The notes under the pieces were generated by a model. That model had not been told where the DNA came from and ran no database searches. It saw nothing but the letters and a program-made list of their open reading frames with translations. A DNA stretch of 64,000 nucleotides, taken from contig JACAAK010000005.1 of the NCBI GenBank assembly GCA_025093985.1, positions 1,364,001-1,428,000 of the forward strand, read 5' to 3'. The position numbers and the translations under genes are program-made. This stretch comes from Calvatia gigantea. Taxonomy: Eukaryota; Basidiomycota; Agaricomycetes; Agaricales; Lycoperdaceae. Below, one piece after another: positions 28,608 through 41,000 of this stretch. The stretch's first letter is position 1. Each line of letters starts with the position of its first letter.

Positions 28608-31069
28608 ATGTGGCCATTCTCGCCCCCGTACCTTATTGTCGTTCAACAGAAACGTGAGCAACGCACGCATGCCCTGAAGAGTGCGCCTTCTGCTGTCAAT
28701 GAGCACCAGCTGTTCCTCAAAGCTACCGGTAGATCGCACAAGTTGTTCTTTCCTTGCGCAAACTGTTCATCCCAATTGTTTGTATCATAGCTACTGAAAT
28801 TGTCGTCCGTATTAAGAGGGGTGAATGGACTGCCTCACAGGTCTTGGAGGCGTATGTCGCACGCGCGGCAATGGCCCAAGAACGCACCAACTGTCTTACT
28901 GAGGGTGAGCCCCTGCAAACCTCAAAATCTCAACACCGGAAAGCAATTATCGACATTTGCAGTCATGTTCGACTGGGCGAGGGAGACGGCAAGATCACTA
29001 GACACTGAGTTTGCTTTAACCGGGAATCTCAAAGGACCACTTCACGGCATACCGGTAGTTCCCTCTTTTCTACTCTATAGAATCACACTTACTCCCATGC
29101 ATGGTTGTAGGTGAGCATAAAAGATCAATGTAAGCAAGGTTCCCGTATTCTGGACTCCTGACCCCATAATGGCTGCCACCACTTTGAGTTGAAATTAGCG
29201 GCTTCGATACATCAGTCGGATTCACCCGGTGGACTGGCATCCCGGCGAAGACCAATGCAGATGTCAGTATCCACATTGGCCTATCCCTGGCTAGCTCTGC
29301 TTCCCATGTAACTCACGCATTTCTAACCAGGTTGTCAACGTCTTACTTGAGGCTGGGGCGGTCCCGTTCGTTAAGACGAACGTCCCCCAAACCATGTTTG
29401 CTTTCGAATGCTCAAACCCGCTCTGGGGCCGCACAACAAATCCTTATAACGATTGTTATACGTCTGGTGGAAGCTCTGGTGGCGAAGCAGCGCTACTTGC
29501 TATGGATGGCTCTGCCCTGGGGATTGGATCGGACATTGGCGGTAGCCTGCGTATCCCGACAGCGTACTGCGGGATCTACTCACTAAAGCCAGGCTCTCAG
29601 AGGGTGAGCTATGGTGGAACAAGGGGTAATTAATTCCAATATATCCAATACTGTCTTCTAATCTGGTTTCTTTCCAGGACCCAATCCAGGATTTGAGGGC
29701 ATCAAAAGTATCGCAGGCCCTATGGGTCGGTGAGCCAACTGACTTGGTTTCCAATTAGAGAGGGACTCACTTGTCTGCAACCCAGTTCCGTTCAGGACCT
29801 TGAACTTGCTGCACGCACGGTTTTCGGAGCTCAAGGAAGGAATCACGACATAGCCCCAGTCCCGTTTCGCGAAGTCACTCTTCTACCGGAATTGAGATTC
29901 GGCTACTACACTTCTGGTACGGGCAGACCGTGCAACGAAAGATTTCAAATGTTCAAGTTGTCCCAACTCGTTTCCATAGACTTTCTCATAAAGGCTTCTC
30001 CCGCGTGCAAACGGGCCGTCCTTGAAACCATCGATGCACTCCGAAGGCAAGGTCACGAATGCGTTGAGATTGAGATTCCAAGCGGTAGGTCCAAAACTTA
30101 GACGAACCCCCCACCGTCCCACTCACCGGACCTAAATCCTAGCCGCGAAGGCCTTTGGTATCTTCGCTGGGCTCTCATCATCCGACGGGTACCGCACTAT
30201 GCTAAGTCACATCGGGTCCGACCCTATGGTAAGTGTTCCTCATCGACACGGTGCCCGATCTTGAATTGTGCCTCAGGAACCAGCCATTCGCCTAGTGAGC
30301 ATTACTCCTAGACTGCCCCGTATGTCGGATAATTCTTGTATCCCATGGGCTCCTACTTACCTCCGCATTAGGAATCGTCCGTAGGTTTCTGGCTTGGATT
30401 GTTGAACATACCGTCGGGGATAAACTCTTCGCTAACGCAATGAGGATTGTGCGGCCCAAACCCGTAGGAGAATATACCCAGCTTGTGGCTGAGCGCGATG
30501 AATTTACACGTAACTTCTACAAGGAGGTGCGCTAGCCGCCGCTCCATTGTTACGTCTTACTGAGTTGGACCGGTATCGCATTCAGGTCTGGGGAAAATAC
30601 GGAATTGATGGTATTATCGCTCCAGTTCAAGCAGTTCCTCAACTCCCCCATGGGTCAGTCCTCTGATCTCTGCTAACCGGTTTTATCTGATAAACGAATT
30701 AGAGGTTGCAACAACTTCCTCCCCATGGCGGAGTCAACAACCTTTTACAACCTCATTGATCACCCAGTTGGTATCGTCCCCGTAACTAGGATTGATGCCA
30801 AGAAGGACAAGATAAACCAGGAATGGTGGGATGAAACCGACCATGGTTCCAAGATTTTGGAAACTGGATTATTCAAGGGCAAGAGAGCTCTCTACCAACC
30901 CGAGCAATTGCAAGGTATGCCCGTTGCTATTCAACTTGTCGGCCAGAGATGGGAAGATGAAAAAGTTCTGGCAATGATGAAAGTAGTTGACGAGGCTCTC
31001 GGGACAAGTCGGGGGTTTGGCCCTGGTGCTTGGGATGCATTTTCTAACACGAACATAAGCAGTGAGTAA
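28608..31069 (+). CDS. Amidase-signature hydrolase (acetamidase/FAAH-like)
   Basis: Hydrolyses amides to acid and ammonia with a Ser-cisSer-Lys triad. ATG at 28608 (MWPFSPPYL) is chosen; an in-frame ATG at 28506 is possible. About ten exons join in frame. Lys lies in VSIKDQ and is followed by GFDTSVGFTRW. The Ser pair lies in CYTSGGSSGGEAALL and GSDIGGSLRIP, the latter holding the nucleophile. Later parts include DFLIKASPACKRAV, ERDEFTRNFYKEVW and a C-terminal domain with HPVGIVPVTRID and LQGMPVAIQLVGQRWED, which is characteristic of fungal AmdS-type enzymes. Stop at 31067-31069. No secretion signal is clear. Natural substrate cannot be told; acetamide, other small amides or fatty-acid amides are all possible. 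Confidence 0.9.
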
Positions 31070-31325
31070 AGAGCTGTCGATTCAAGTATCAGGGTTATTT
31101 CTTGCATTTCCCGTAACCGCTTCTCCTGATTGCTGAATTAACGATACCGCATCCTTAAATTTCATTTCAATACTTCTCCAATAGAACCTCTCTTGAACCT
31201 CTCTTGTGTATATAAATACATAGAGAGATTAGCGAGGAATGCGGGTTTCACAATAAGTTGAGTGAGAGACATTGTGTGGCTCGACTGGGTCAACACCCAT
31301 TTCCAATGACTGGACAATGAAGTCC

Positions 31326-31797
31326 TTAATTTGTTGGACGACCAGCCCGACGATCGTCCTTTCTCTGCTGAATCTATTCACGTTCTCAGCGAGACGTATC
31401 GCAATATCCGGAATAAGGCAAACACTCACCCAAGCCTTTTTACAATCCCTGTAAGCCTGGAAATAGTCCAAACATGCATCCCTATCATAGTTATTGCGAT
31501 TGAGACAGTCCAGTGAAGCTTTCGAAGCTTCATAGCAGGGACTGCACGAGTGGGAATAAGCCCTGACATGGTAGACAACGAAATCAGGCTCACTCAATAA
31601 ACTGGGATGCTACGTGCCTTCCCTATGGATAAAGGAGCAAAACAAGCAATCAAGATGCGGAGCGCTATGAAGACACTGGGCTACCACCTGCGTACTGAGA
31701 ATTGCTCGCGATAGTCAAGAGGTTTGATGCCTGCCTCGGGAGGTGGTATGTCGCCTCCCTTATCCTTCCTCGGAGAAGGTTGCGAGTTTGATGACAT
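31326..31797 (-). CDS. COX23: COX23, twin CX9C mitochondrial assembly factor
   Basis: Cox23 is a small intermembrane-space protein needed for cytochrome oxidase assembly and is oxidised by Mia40. ATG at 31797 gives MSSNSQPSPRKDKGG and KPLDYREQFS (exon 31696-31797). To keep frame and restore the family's FIDPCYEASK motif, an 8-nt exon (31594-31601) must be used before the third exon (31430-31541). That exon holds both CX9C motifs, CYEASKASLDC and CLDYFQAYRDC. The last exon (31326-31364) gives WRKDDRRAGRPTN and the stop. All junctions are GT-AG. The 8-nt exon is an inference from frame and family pattern. Confidence 0.88.
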
Positions 31798-32211
31798 GAC
31801 GATAGGACGAGAAGGTGAGCGTTGTACAAGGATTCAGGAAACAACACGCTTTGGATGTGAACGATGATCGAAAAACATTTCTCACTACCCATTCTCACGC
31901 TAAGTTCGTGGACTCGTGATCATAAGAGTCTTCACCTAGGCCCAATTCTTACGCCTATCCGTAAATCAAAGGTCGACTTTCATAGAATAGCGCCTTCGTC
32001 AGGAGTGAGCTAGAACAAGACAGATCTTTTAATCGCCCTCCCCGTCCAGTTAAGCGCCAAGAATGATTCGGGCGAGTGATAGACATCCGTGACAAGTGCT
32101 GTGCACTTGCCAACACTGAACAGGGAGTCTTGTACGGAACACAGCCGCTGTGAGCGCCTCAACACCACCCCTCTCTCACCACATACCCTCTCCACCCTAC
32201 CTGGTACTTAA
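31798..32211. promoter_or_regulatory. Divergent intergenic region, COX23 / hypothetical gene
   Basis: 414 bp separating two divergent start codons, expected to hold both promoters. No motif is assigned. Confidence 0.5.
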
Positions 32212-34024
32212 ATGAGCTTGGATCAGAATCTGTTTACTTTGCATCTGACCCCACACAAGGATTATCCAAATGTAATTGATCTAGTAGACCCAGCCGGAAC
32301 AACACATTATCGAAAGCAGAGAGCAGCCGGGCCAGAGTACAAAATAGAGGTTTATGGTGAGTGCAGCCTTCGACTCTGAAGTGAAAGGATTCTAAGCTAT
32401 CATCAGACCCATTATCCGAATCTCTTCTGATCACGGCGACAAGTCCATCTGCCACAAGTAAAAAGAAAATCTTGGAACTATCAAATCCCACGCAGATAGT
32501 TGAATTGAAATATACCGGTACTATCTCTTTTAGATGGGGCTTCAAATGGGAAGAGTAAGCACCAGAACAGGTTTCAATGGGCCCAGCATCCCACTCACCA
32601 ACTCCCCAGACACGAATTCGAGTGGAAACGGGAAGAATGCTTTATGCTAAGGAAACCGGACCCACCTGTGCTGGTTGCTGTAACCAAGGAACCTACGGGC
32701 AGGCTGAAAACTTCCACCGTTCAAATTTTGGATTATAACCTCAATCGGTATATCCCACTACGTTCATAATTCCTCGCCTAACACGATCCTTTTCAGATTT
32801 GACATCAACGACCGGAAGGGTTTAGAGATCGTCATTCTAACCGCACTTCTGACTTTCTCGGACTCCAATGATTTGCACCAGGAATCTACCGCGACCCCTG
32901 GCAGCAATTCAAAGACCATATCTGCCGACACTCCGAAACCGTCACCGCCAGAGGGCCCGCCAAAACCGCCACCCAAGCCCGCCCCAAAGACTGGGATAGA
33001 CAGAATTGCAGAACTCCAAGCAATCAGGGGCGAGTATAACGAGGTTACGGTTGACGACGACGGATCCGTCCAGGACTACGCGGAATATTGTTCCAACCTA
33101 CTGAGCGTACGTCTGCTGGTACTGGGCTCTTCCGCCGTTCTCGATCTGACATTCTCGATGGCCTGTAGGACGACGCGATGCTTTTTATCACTGTAAAGTC
33201 TGCGGAAGCCACCCATGTCCCCAAGGTCCTTCAGGTGGTTGAACAAACCAAGCGTATACGTCATAAAGCAGGTAGCCAATCGTCGATGGACGTATTAGTG
33301 GACCCCGCTAAACTGTGTCTACAGGGTTATCAGACGAACAGGACTTACACCAGTATGTTCTTTACGATACCAGGCCTGGAAAAAAGGGCCCTCGCCGAAT
33401 CAACCTGGACGACGAAGACAAGAACAAGAACAAATACGTACCCCCGAAGAGCCTAATCATCCACCTGAGCAAGATATCCATGCCTGAACTCCAGCCCAAA
33501 CTCCAGCAGGGTGATAAAGGGAAGAAAGACGAGAAGAAGGGTAAATTCCTTCCCTTTAGTTGATAAATGTATTCCTTGAATTGGTCCCAGGGTCGACACC
33601 ATCCGTGCCCCCACCAGCGTTGTCTTATTCATCGCCTAAGATCAAACCCAACAAGCTCACACGACCTCCTCAGCCACCTTCATCTGACCCACGACATGAC
33701 CGCCGTAACAGATCCCATTCACCTCCGCACCACCATGCTAGACCCGCTCCAGGTAATCCAAGTCTAGCACCACCCCCTTTCAATCCGAACGCCCCGCAGT
33801 TTCCCCAGCCTTGGCAAGGTGTGGGACATAACAATCAACCATACTATGGCGCACTCAACAGTCATCCTCCGCCTCCGCCTTCACCCCATCCGTACCCCGC
33901 TCCTGCATCATCGGGGCCATACCCTTCGGGTAGTAATCCACCACCTTGGGCCGGGCCTGCACAAAGCAACCAACCGAAGGCAAGCGTAGTTTCGAACCTG
34001 TTCGATAAACTGCATCTCCGATAA
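32212..34024 (+). CDS. Uncharacterised protein with a conserved beta-rich core and Pro-rich tail
   Basis: ATG at 32212 (MSLDQNLFTLHLTPHKDYPN). Exons join in frame to 34024. The N-terminal ~190 residues look like one compact domain: VIDLVDPAGTTHYRKQR, SATSKKKILELSNPTQ, VELKYTGTISFRWGFKWEEH, FEWKREECFMLRKPDPPV and STVQILDYNLNRFDI. The repeated strand-like pattern resembles small tubby/LURP-type beta-barrels, but this is only an impression. A short acidic/Pro linker (PPEGPPKPPPKPAPK) and a middle segment with ISMPELQPKL follow. The last exon encodes a His/Pro/Ser-rich disordered tail ending SNLFDKLHLR. I do not recognise the family; many Agaricomycetes appear to have similar proteins, but I cannot verify that here. 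Confidence 0.75.
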
Positions 34025-36994
34025 ACAGCGGGTCAACCTGTCCGATCGGTATCGCAACATACATTACCTCTCAACTATGTGCGTAGATCATAATCGACGA
34101 AACCTGGTGAAAACATTGATCCAAGGGATTCCGTGGAGTTCCCAGTGCCTGCCTAGCTACAGCATGTACAGCCCAATTATCGGAGGTTAGGTTTTTTTTG
34201 GTAATGAATACTCCTTCCGTTGGTTGATTGATTAATCGAGGGCCGTCGCACCTCCTTGCATTGGTGGTATATAACCGCCGGCACAGTAGTATCATTGACG
34301 CACGGGGTCCGACCAAGGGAAAGAGGGCTTTTCCCGCTCGCCTGCGGCCACCAGCCTGAGTCCTTCTCCGCTGTGGATGTCCTCGTTTGCAGGTGTCAAT
34401 ACTCTTCACAGTTCGGAGTTTGAGGGGAAAGCGTGTTAGCGCCCATCACAACCTTCTACAACCCACGTCGCAGTCGTGTCCTGCGCAATGCGTGTGCGAC
34501 TCCGTGAACCTTTACATACAACATTCGTCAAGAGTCCGCGCCCAATCACCAAATTAAACAACTGTGTTACTGCATCACGATTATCAGCGCAGTTGATGGA
34601 TATCCGCGGAAAGAAGTCAACCAAACGTTCAATATTACATGCGCAGACTCTGCATGAGAAAAGGATCTACGGCCCAAGATCATCTGTAGCGATGACTACC
34701 CCGGCAAACGGTGACCCTCCCGTCCAGTCGAGGCTCAACACGGGATGTTGGCGTGTAGTCATATTCCTACTCCGAGGAACCTGCGAAAGGTTCGACAGAT
34801 TGATACAGGAAACATAAACCTCAGGGCCAGTGTCAAAACAGCCTCCAAGTCACCGGCCCATGTTCTGTGTATTTCATCTCAGAACTGTTAGGCCGCCTCG
34901 CCTCCAAAATTGTGTTTGATGAAACCCTGCCTGAGTAGATGGTTCATGGTATTATAAACGTCGTTGAGAGGGTTACGTTGTTCCAACTATACAATCAGGT
35001 GTTAGCCGGCTAGGCTCAAAAACAACAGCAGATGCTACTTCGGACAAGAATACCGTTGGCAACGGATTATCGGTAGGTATGTATCCAGTCACAACTCGCA
35101 CTTAGGGGCTTCGCTGTAACACTGGGCTTGCCACCCAAATCTGGAGCTGTGTCCCTTCCGACCCCTATCGACACAGCGCCACACTTCCCGACATACAAGT
35201 TCGCTCCCTTCATTACACCGGCCCATGCGCTTACGTTCTCAAGGGCTGCGGCCTTATTCCCGAGCAACAAGCCCGCCAATTCCTATCCTCGGCCAGCCAC
35301 CAGACAATGAGTTATGTATCTTTGGAGCCTGTCAGGTGCAAACATGCGAAATGACACCGATCACACTCGGGGATAGCGGATCTGAAAAGGTCAACTCCGG
35401 CATAGTAGATCTTTGTTCTCACCCTTGTCAAAGTTCGTTGGCAAGGACCATGTTACTCTGACAGGGAATATTATGACAGTAACACAGTAAGTAAGTATCA
35501 AGTTTTCATTGGTAGATCGGTCAGCGCCCAACTCGGAGTCCCAGAGACTGCAGCTACTGTAATTGTTTGTTCTGAAGTTCTAAATCAGCCGGTCAGCGCC
35601 CGTTCGTCGTGTCTACTTTCAGGGTGTCAAGAGCCTAAGGAAAATAGTAGGAGTGTTCAACAGTACAAACTCGTTGAGTAGGCCGATACGTATCAACTAG
35701 CATTTTGGGCATGGCTGTCATTGCTATTCGATTTGAATTTTGTGGTTCAACGTTCAGGAGATAGGAGATATGGGTGGAAAATTTCTCGCGTCTTTCTCTA
35801 AGCGGAATGGCTGGAAAAATCCGACTGCTTAATATTGTCGCTTGCCTCACTTGTCGTGGGCCCTTGAATGAACTGATCCGCCGCGTAGCTCCGGTCAATT
35901 GGGGAGTCCAGTTTAGCGTCTGGGATGTCCCCAGGGCTCCAAGAAGCATCGTGAAGTCCGTTGTGTACGTTGTGTGTCAATCAATATTCGAGTCATTCAT
36001 CTCCATTTACAATCCGTGAGAAACCTCTCACTTCAGTTCACAAGGGTATTTTTATTGAATACCGTATGATATGTTCTCGAAGTTCTTCCCTTAGGCGAAC
36101 CTGATTACAATAGGGCCGTGAGACTTGACATAATACTGAGTACAATGAATGTACAATGGCTAACGGAATAAGTCTGTGAACGTCGTAAACGTTAATAAAC
36201 CCTTGCCTTCCCCGCTCTTCACACGAGTCAATTGTCATGATCAATCTGAATCATACTGTACTCCCCCAACAATGGGACACTATGCACTTACAAGCAAAAG
36301 AAAGTGTCCGACAATACCAAGTCACCATGGCGACTGGGATAAGTGGATATTGCATCATGACTGTTTCTTGTTGTGTGTTGCTCTGCTAGCGTAGCTCCCA
36401 GATTTCCAGGGATCAATTTACTCAAGCCAAAAAAAGTCAGGTTCAGGGAGCTTCGGTGGCGGAGTAAAACAGATAACAGGGTTGAAACTCTTGAAGCGGC
36501 GGGGTACAGTACCCTGGGACACCTCAGAGTTGCAGAGCTGGGGGTTGGACGGACTGTCGTACATCCCGAGACACATCAAGGGTAGTTCCCAGCACCTGCC
36601 ATCGCATTTGTCATGCCCAGGATATCCCCAATTAAGTGCGGTATGTTCATTTTTGTTAGACGGCAGATCTTGCCTCTTGTCTTGGTGAGAAATTCTGTTC
36701 AAGAAAGGGCGGGAGGTACAATGTTGTCAGCCGTGGCAGTATTTTGCAGCGAAATGTAATAGTGGCCCGAGGGGCTGCTGTGGTACGGGTGGGGGGGGGG
36801 GGGGCATAGGTTACTTGTAAACGTAGAGACATAATATTGGAATGAAGGGAAAGGTACAAGTGATAGTGAATGAGTATTACAAGGATGTAGTCATAAATGA
36901 GTGGACGTGGGATCTGTCGATGTAGTACAGTAGCAGGTATACATAGAATATGCGGGTATGCAGAAAGGGAAGCGGAGAAATTGGAGGGAATACT
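34025..36994. other. Gene-poor 3 kb
   Basis: Scattered short frames on both strands (for example 34476-34817 plus and 34071-34409 minus) lack splice continuity and domain motifs. A run of 14 G lies at 36791-36804. Nothing else can be supported. Confidence 0.5.
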
Positions 36995-38052
36995 TCACGA
37001 AACATTGGAAACTTCAATGAAGCTCCTCCAATTCCAGCTCGAGGGTCCGGAATCATCATCGTTCTCGTTATAGAGATCGATGAAGCTTTTTAGGGGGAAC
37101 CATTCGCTAGCTTTGCCGGACCTGTGTTTAACCCGCCTGTGTGACGGTTTTCGCCCTACAATGTGGGGTAGATCGCTGCCGTCTGAAGAGTGCGGCACGC
37201 GAGAAGGTGGAGGGGAGATAGTTGTAGGGGAGGGTGGCAGAACAATATCCTCAGGTTCAAGTGAAGGATTGAAAAGCTGGTCGACATCGCCCTCGGGGTC
37301 CGACTCCGGGGTACTATCATCGCTTTCCTCATCCTCATCATCGCTCATACTCATGAAGTTTTTGAAATCCCGACACAAATGTGTTGGGGAGCGCGGCACG
37401 AGAGGCTTCTGACGGCCTTCGAGAAGGGCCAGAGCGGCTGCTCTGTTGCGCTGGCGAGTACGAATTGAGACAACCGACGGCTGTCTGGATGGTAAGCAGA
37501 GAGGAGGTGGTTTATGGCAGGAACTGGGCGTCTTTTTGCGCGGAGGGGACTTAGGCTTCGTGGATGGGGAGAGATCAAGGTCCAGGGAGGGCAGGGGAGT
37601 CAGGGAGGGCAGGCGGGGAGGAGTGGTGGAAGGAGGTGGTCGGTTTGGGAGTGGTGGTAGAGTAATGGAAGGTACTGGTTTTGGAGAAGGGACGGGTCGC
37701 AGTGGATTGAGGGAGGGGACTTCAGATATCCGACTGTGGCACAGAGGTGAGTGGCAGGGAAAAGCAAGGCGGCGGGGTTGGAAACATACTCAAATTTAAG
37801 TCTTGGTGCATTTGAAGAGCGGGCAGTGAATTTGGAAGAGGGCTTGTGTTTAAGACTGAGGGAGCGCATCGACTGGGTCTCGGCCAGGTCTAAAGAGAGG
37901 AAAGAGCGATAGTGGTCATTGTCTTGGAAGACGACGTCGAAGTAAACAGTGGACTGGTCGTCCGGTGGAAGGCTAGTTCTGTGTGCAGGTAGAGGTTCTG
38001 AGAGGAGACCTGAAGTGAAGAAAGGCGAGTACGGTGAGTGCGCGCGGAACAT
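36995..38052 (-). CDS. Hypothetical basidiomycete protein, Pro-rich with acidic C-terminal half
   Basis: ATG at 38052 starts MFRAHSPYSPFF and continues DDQSTVYFDVVFQDND in exon 1. One intron (donor at ~37795, acceptor before CGGATATCTG at ~37737) joins in frame. Exon 2 has a Pro/Ser-rich stretch (SLNPLRPVPSPKPVP), a basic motif RTRQRNRAAALALLEGR, then NFMSMSDDEDEESDD and a C-terminal GKASEWFPLKSFIDLYNEND. The stop is at 36995. Total is about 330 residues, mostly disordered. The ALALLEGR and EWFPLKSFIDLYNE segments look like short linear binding motifs. Function unknown. Confidence 0.75.
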
Positions 38053-41000
38053 AGTCCAACTCAGTGAGGAAAGGACGCAGGTAACAAAGTAAATAAGTTG
38101 TAGCTGTTATTTATACTGACTTGCACTCCGCCGGCCCGAAATGATCAGCTCACCAACATCACCACGACCCCCAGTAGGAAATCGATCTCAAATTCCGCTT
38201 CCCTTCCCCCCCAGAGGACACCCGCCATTGTTCTTGTCCGTCAGCCTCCCCACTTCTTTCCACACCCTCTCTCGGATTTCCCAGCACCAAACACCATCAA
38301 CAGTTGTTACCATCCTGGCCCCGTAGTTCTCCCCTTCGTCGAGTAATCCCGCTCTTTTCCGACATCGGGAAGGCCGAGAGCGCGCGCTCGCAGCTCGTTT
38401 GACAGGCTACAGCGCGTGATGCATGAGGCATGGTCAAGGCATGGCCACCCCTCCACGAGGTCAAACTCCGAAACCGAATTGTTACCAGGTGTTGGCGCTG
38501 GTTTGGTTGGCAACCAACCAGTTAATTTCAGACCCAAATATCCGAGCCGAGAAATTTTGTTCGAGGTTTCTCAAAAGTCCTCTTTGCCTTTCTCGCCGCA
38601 TTCGTCGACTGGAAACAGATCTTCTGGTGTCGTTTGTTGTCCTGATCCCTAGTCTAGGCAGGTCTCGATACGATCCCAATTTGGCTTCGGTAATTTTTCT
38701 AACTGGAGATATCCCACGTCGCCTCAGTCCCACCATCAAACTTCCAACATTCAACATTCACTCACCATTAGCCATTAAGTATCGGACTATTTCGACGCCG
38801 ACATACGATATTTGAGTACAACCACCGCAGTAACCCAGAAAAATTTGCTGCTACTGACGCCGCACCACTACCTAGAGAATCTCCTGAACTTGGCCTTCCG
38901 CCAGTCAAAGAAACACCACCTAAAGTAATTTTTTCCTACAAGTTAGATCACAGTCAAACGGCGGAAACGGCGGATAATTCGAGCTCCCTTTGCTCAGTCC
39001 GATGAGATTCAGACTCGGTGCAAGGAAGCAGGACAAGTAACAAACCCCGTTAAGTTATAGATCCTCGATCACTTGAGTACCACCTCGGTGCCGCCTCGTC
39101 GACAAAACCTGGCGTTGCATCCAGCGCTCTTTTGCGATCTGAGGACGAAAGCAAGATTCCTGCAAAACCGAGGACTCCGCTGCACTGCTGAATGTGAAAT
39201 TCCAGTAAGACGCGTGCAGAGGGTCCTAGGCGAGATATCGGCCTCAGGGCCCGTTATCCACTACACAGCACTTCTAAGTTCGCCGCCGTAAAGCCTGCCT
39301 TAGAAACAAGGCGTTAAAAGCTCACGACTGCGATTCCGACGGGCCCGACTACGTTAATGTATCTCAAAGGCCAAGCAGTTTCGTCAAACATAATTAATGA
39401 TGCAGACGGCTGTGCTCTTATCGTCACTCCTAAGGGACCCCTAGTTGTTCTGTGTTTTTAAGCATCACCTCGCGCGCCCAACCTAAAACCACTACCAGGA
39501 GTCGCGCAACAGGTCCAAACCTGATCGGCCCTGGAGGATAAGGACAGGAAACGAAGACTTGCAAACCTTTTTTCTTATTCTGTGAACTGCTGACCATAAA
39601 TGCAGATGCAGGGATGCATGAGAAGAGTGTAGGGAGTTGATCAGTTTATCAGCCTTTTGCGTCCATGTTGAGCTAAGTGATTGCCAGGAGCGTTCTTAAT
39701 CCGCAAGGAGGTGTGGTTAACACTTAACGCCAGATCCCGCCCCTTGCTGAAGCACACCGCCCAGACGTCTAGATTTCCGAATGGCTGGCGTGATGTGACG
39801 CGGCCACGAAAGAGGACCGCTTCTTAGTGCACCTTCAATCGGGTTAGGCCTTTTGGGATTTCTAGAGTTTCCAAACTTTGCGCCATCAAACCAGGTACTT
39901 GACGTGGAGTATGTACGCAATATATGATCAGTACTAAATCCACTGGCGTTCAGTCCGGGAAAAGGGGTAAGTCTCATGGGCGCTCATTCAACTCTGGTGT
40001 TCCAAGTCCCGCTCGGTGGGTCTACTAAAGAAGCGGAGATACGTGGGTGGTTGGCTCGTCACCCAGTTCCACTAGGTTCTGCCAGTTTGGCCCAGAATCA
40101 GATCGCTTGTTGCCGACCCGCTATTTAATTCTCGTGGCTCGTTTCGGGTTTCATTCCTCGTTTGTGTCCGCCCCAAAGAATAACAACAGGTTTTAGAAGG
40201 GGATATCTGTACCAGCTTTGAACGTGTATCGGTTGTTACCACCACGGCAATATGATACGCTGCCACAAGATTTTTGTGGATGCCTCTGTATGTTGATTCT
40301 CCCTGGCCGTTCAGCGCTTCTCTCCCCGTTGACGCCGCCTGATCCCATCGGGGTGGTGTATGTTATGTGAATTGCGCCGCGTCCGGCAGTCTGTCTTCAT
40401 GCCTTTTGTCAAGTACTACCTATCTCCTCTTACGTGGCGCGGTACATGGCGTTTACTTGATTCCCTTCTACCGGGGGGGGGGGGGGCAGCCGACCCATTC
40501 CAGTGATTTGGACCCATATCAAGGTCTTGCTAAGCCTTTTTTTCCCCGCATGTAAGTTCTACTTGATCAGCAGAAGCGCCATTGACCGATATAGCCCAGG
40601 AGATTGGTGCATACGATTCTCCCCATTATCCAGACAGCTATGATCCAAGCAACATCTAACGAATGGAGCAGTTGGGAATTGTAGATCACCATATGGAAGC
40701 AAATCACCATGACATTCGACCCTTCCCAATCGGAACAAGGTGACTGTGCTGTTGTGCCTAGGTCCCAGTCAGGACTCTTGGTCATGGGAAAATTTTGGGG
40801 AGTCAGGCTTAAATGACAGGGTCCTGCTGTTCTTCGATATAGTCCTTCAGGTACGGAAGCCCATACGGACCAGGTCTAAGTTTTATGAAAATTCATGCCG
40901 GAATCATTGATCTGGTCCTGCTCTCGTAATTTTGAGTGTCATCCGCTGTCACACACCCAATTTGTTGTTATTTTCGTAGTCCTCACCGGGCATGCGGCGC

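Noticed and set aside
34071..34817. Possible genes at 34071-34409 (minus) and 34476-34817 (plus)
   Set aside because: No start context, intron chain or known motif; overlapping frames on both strands.
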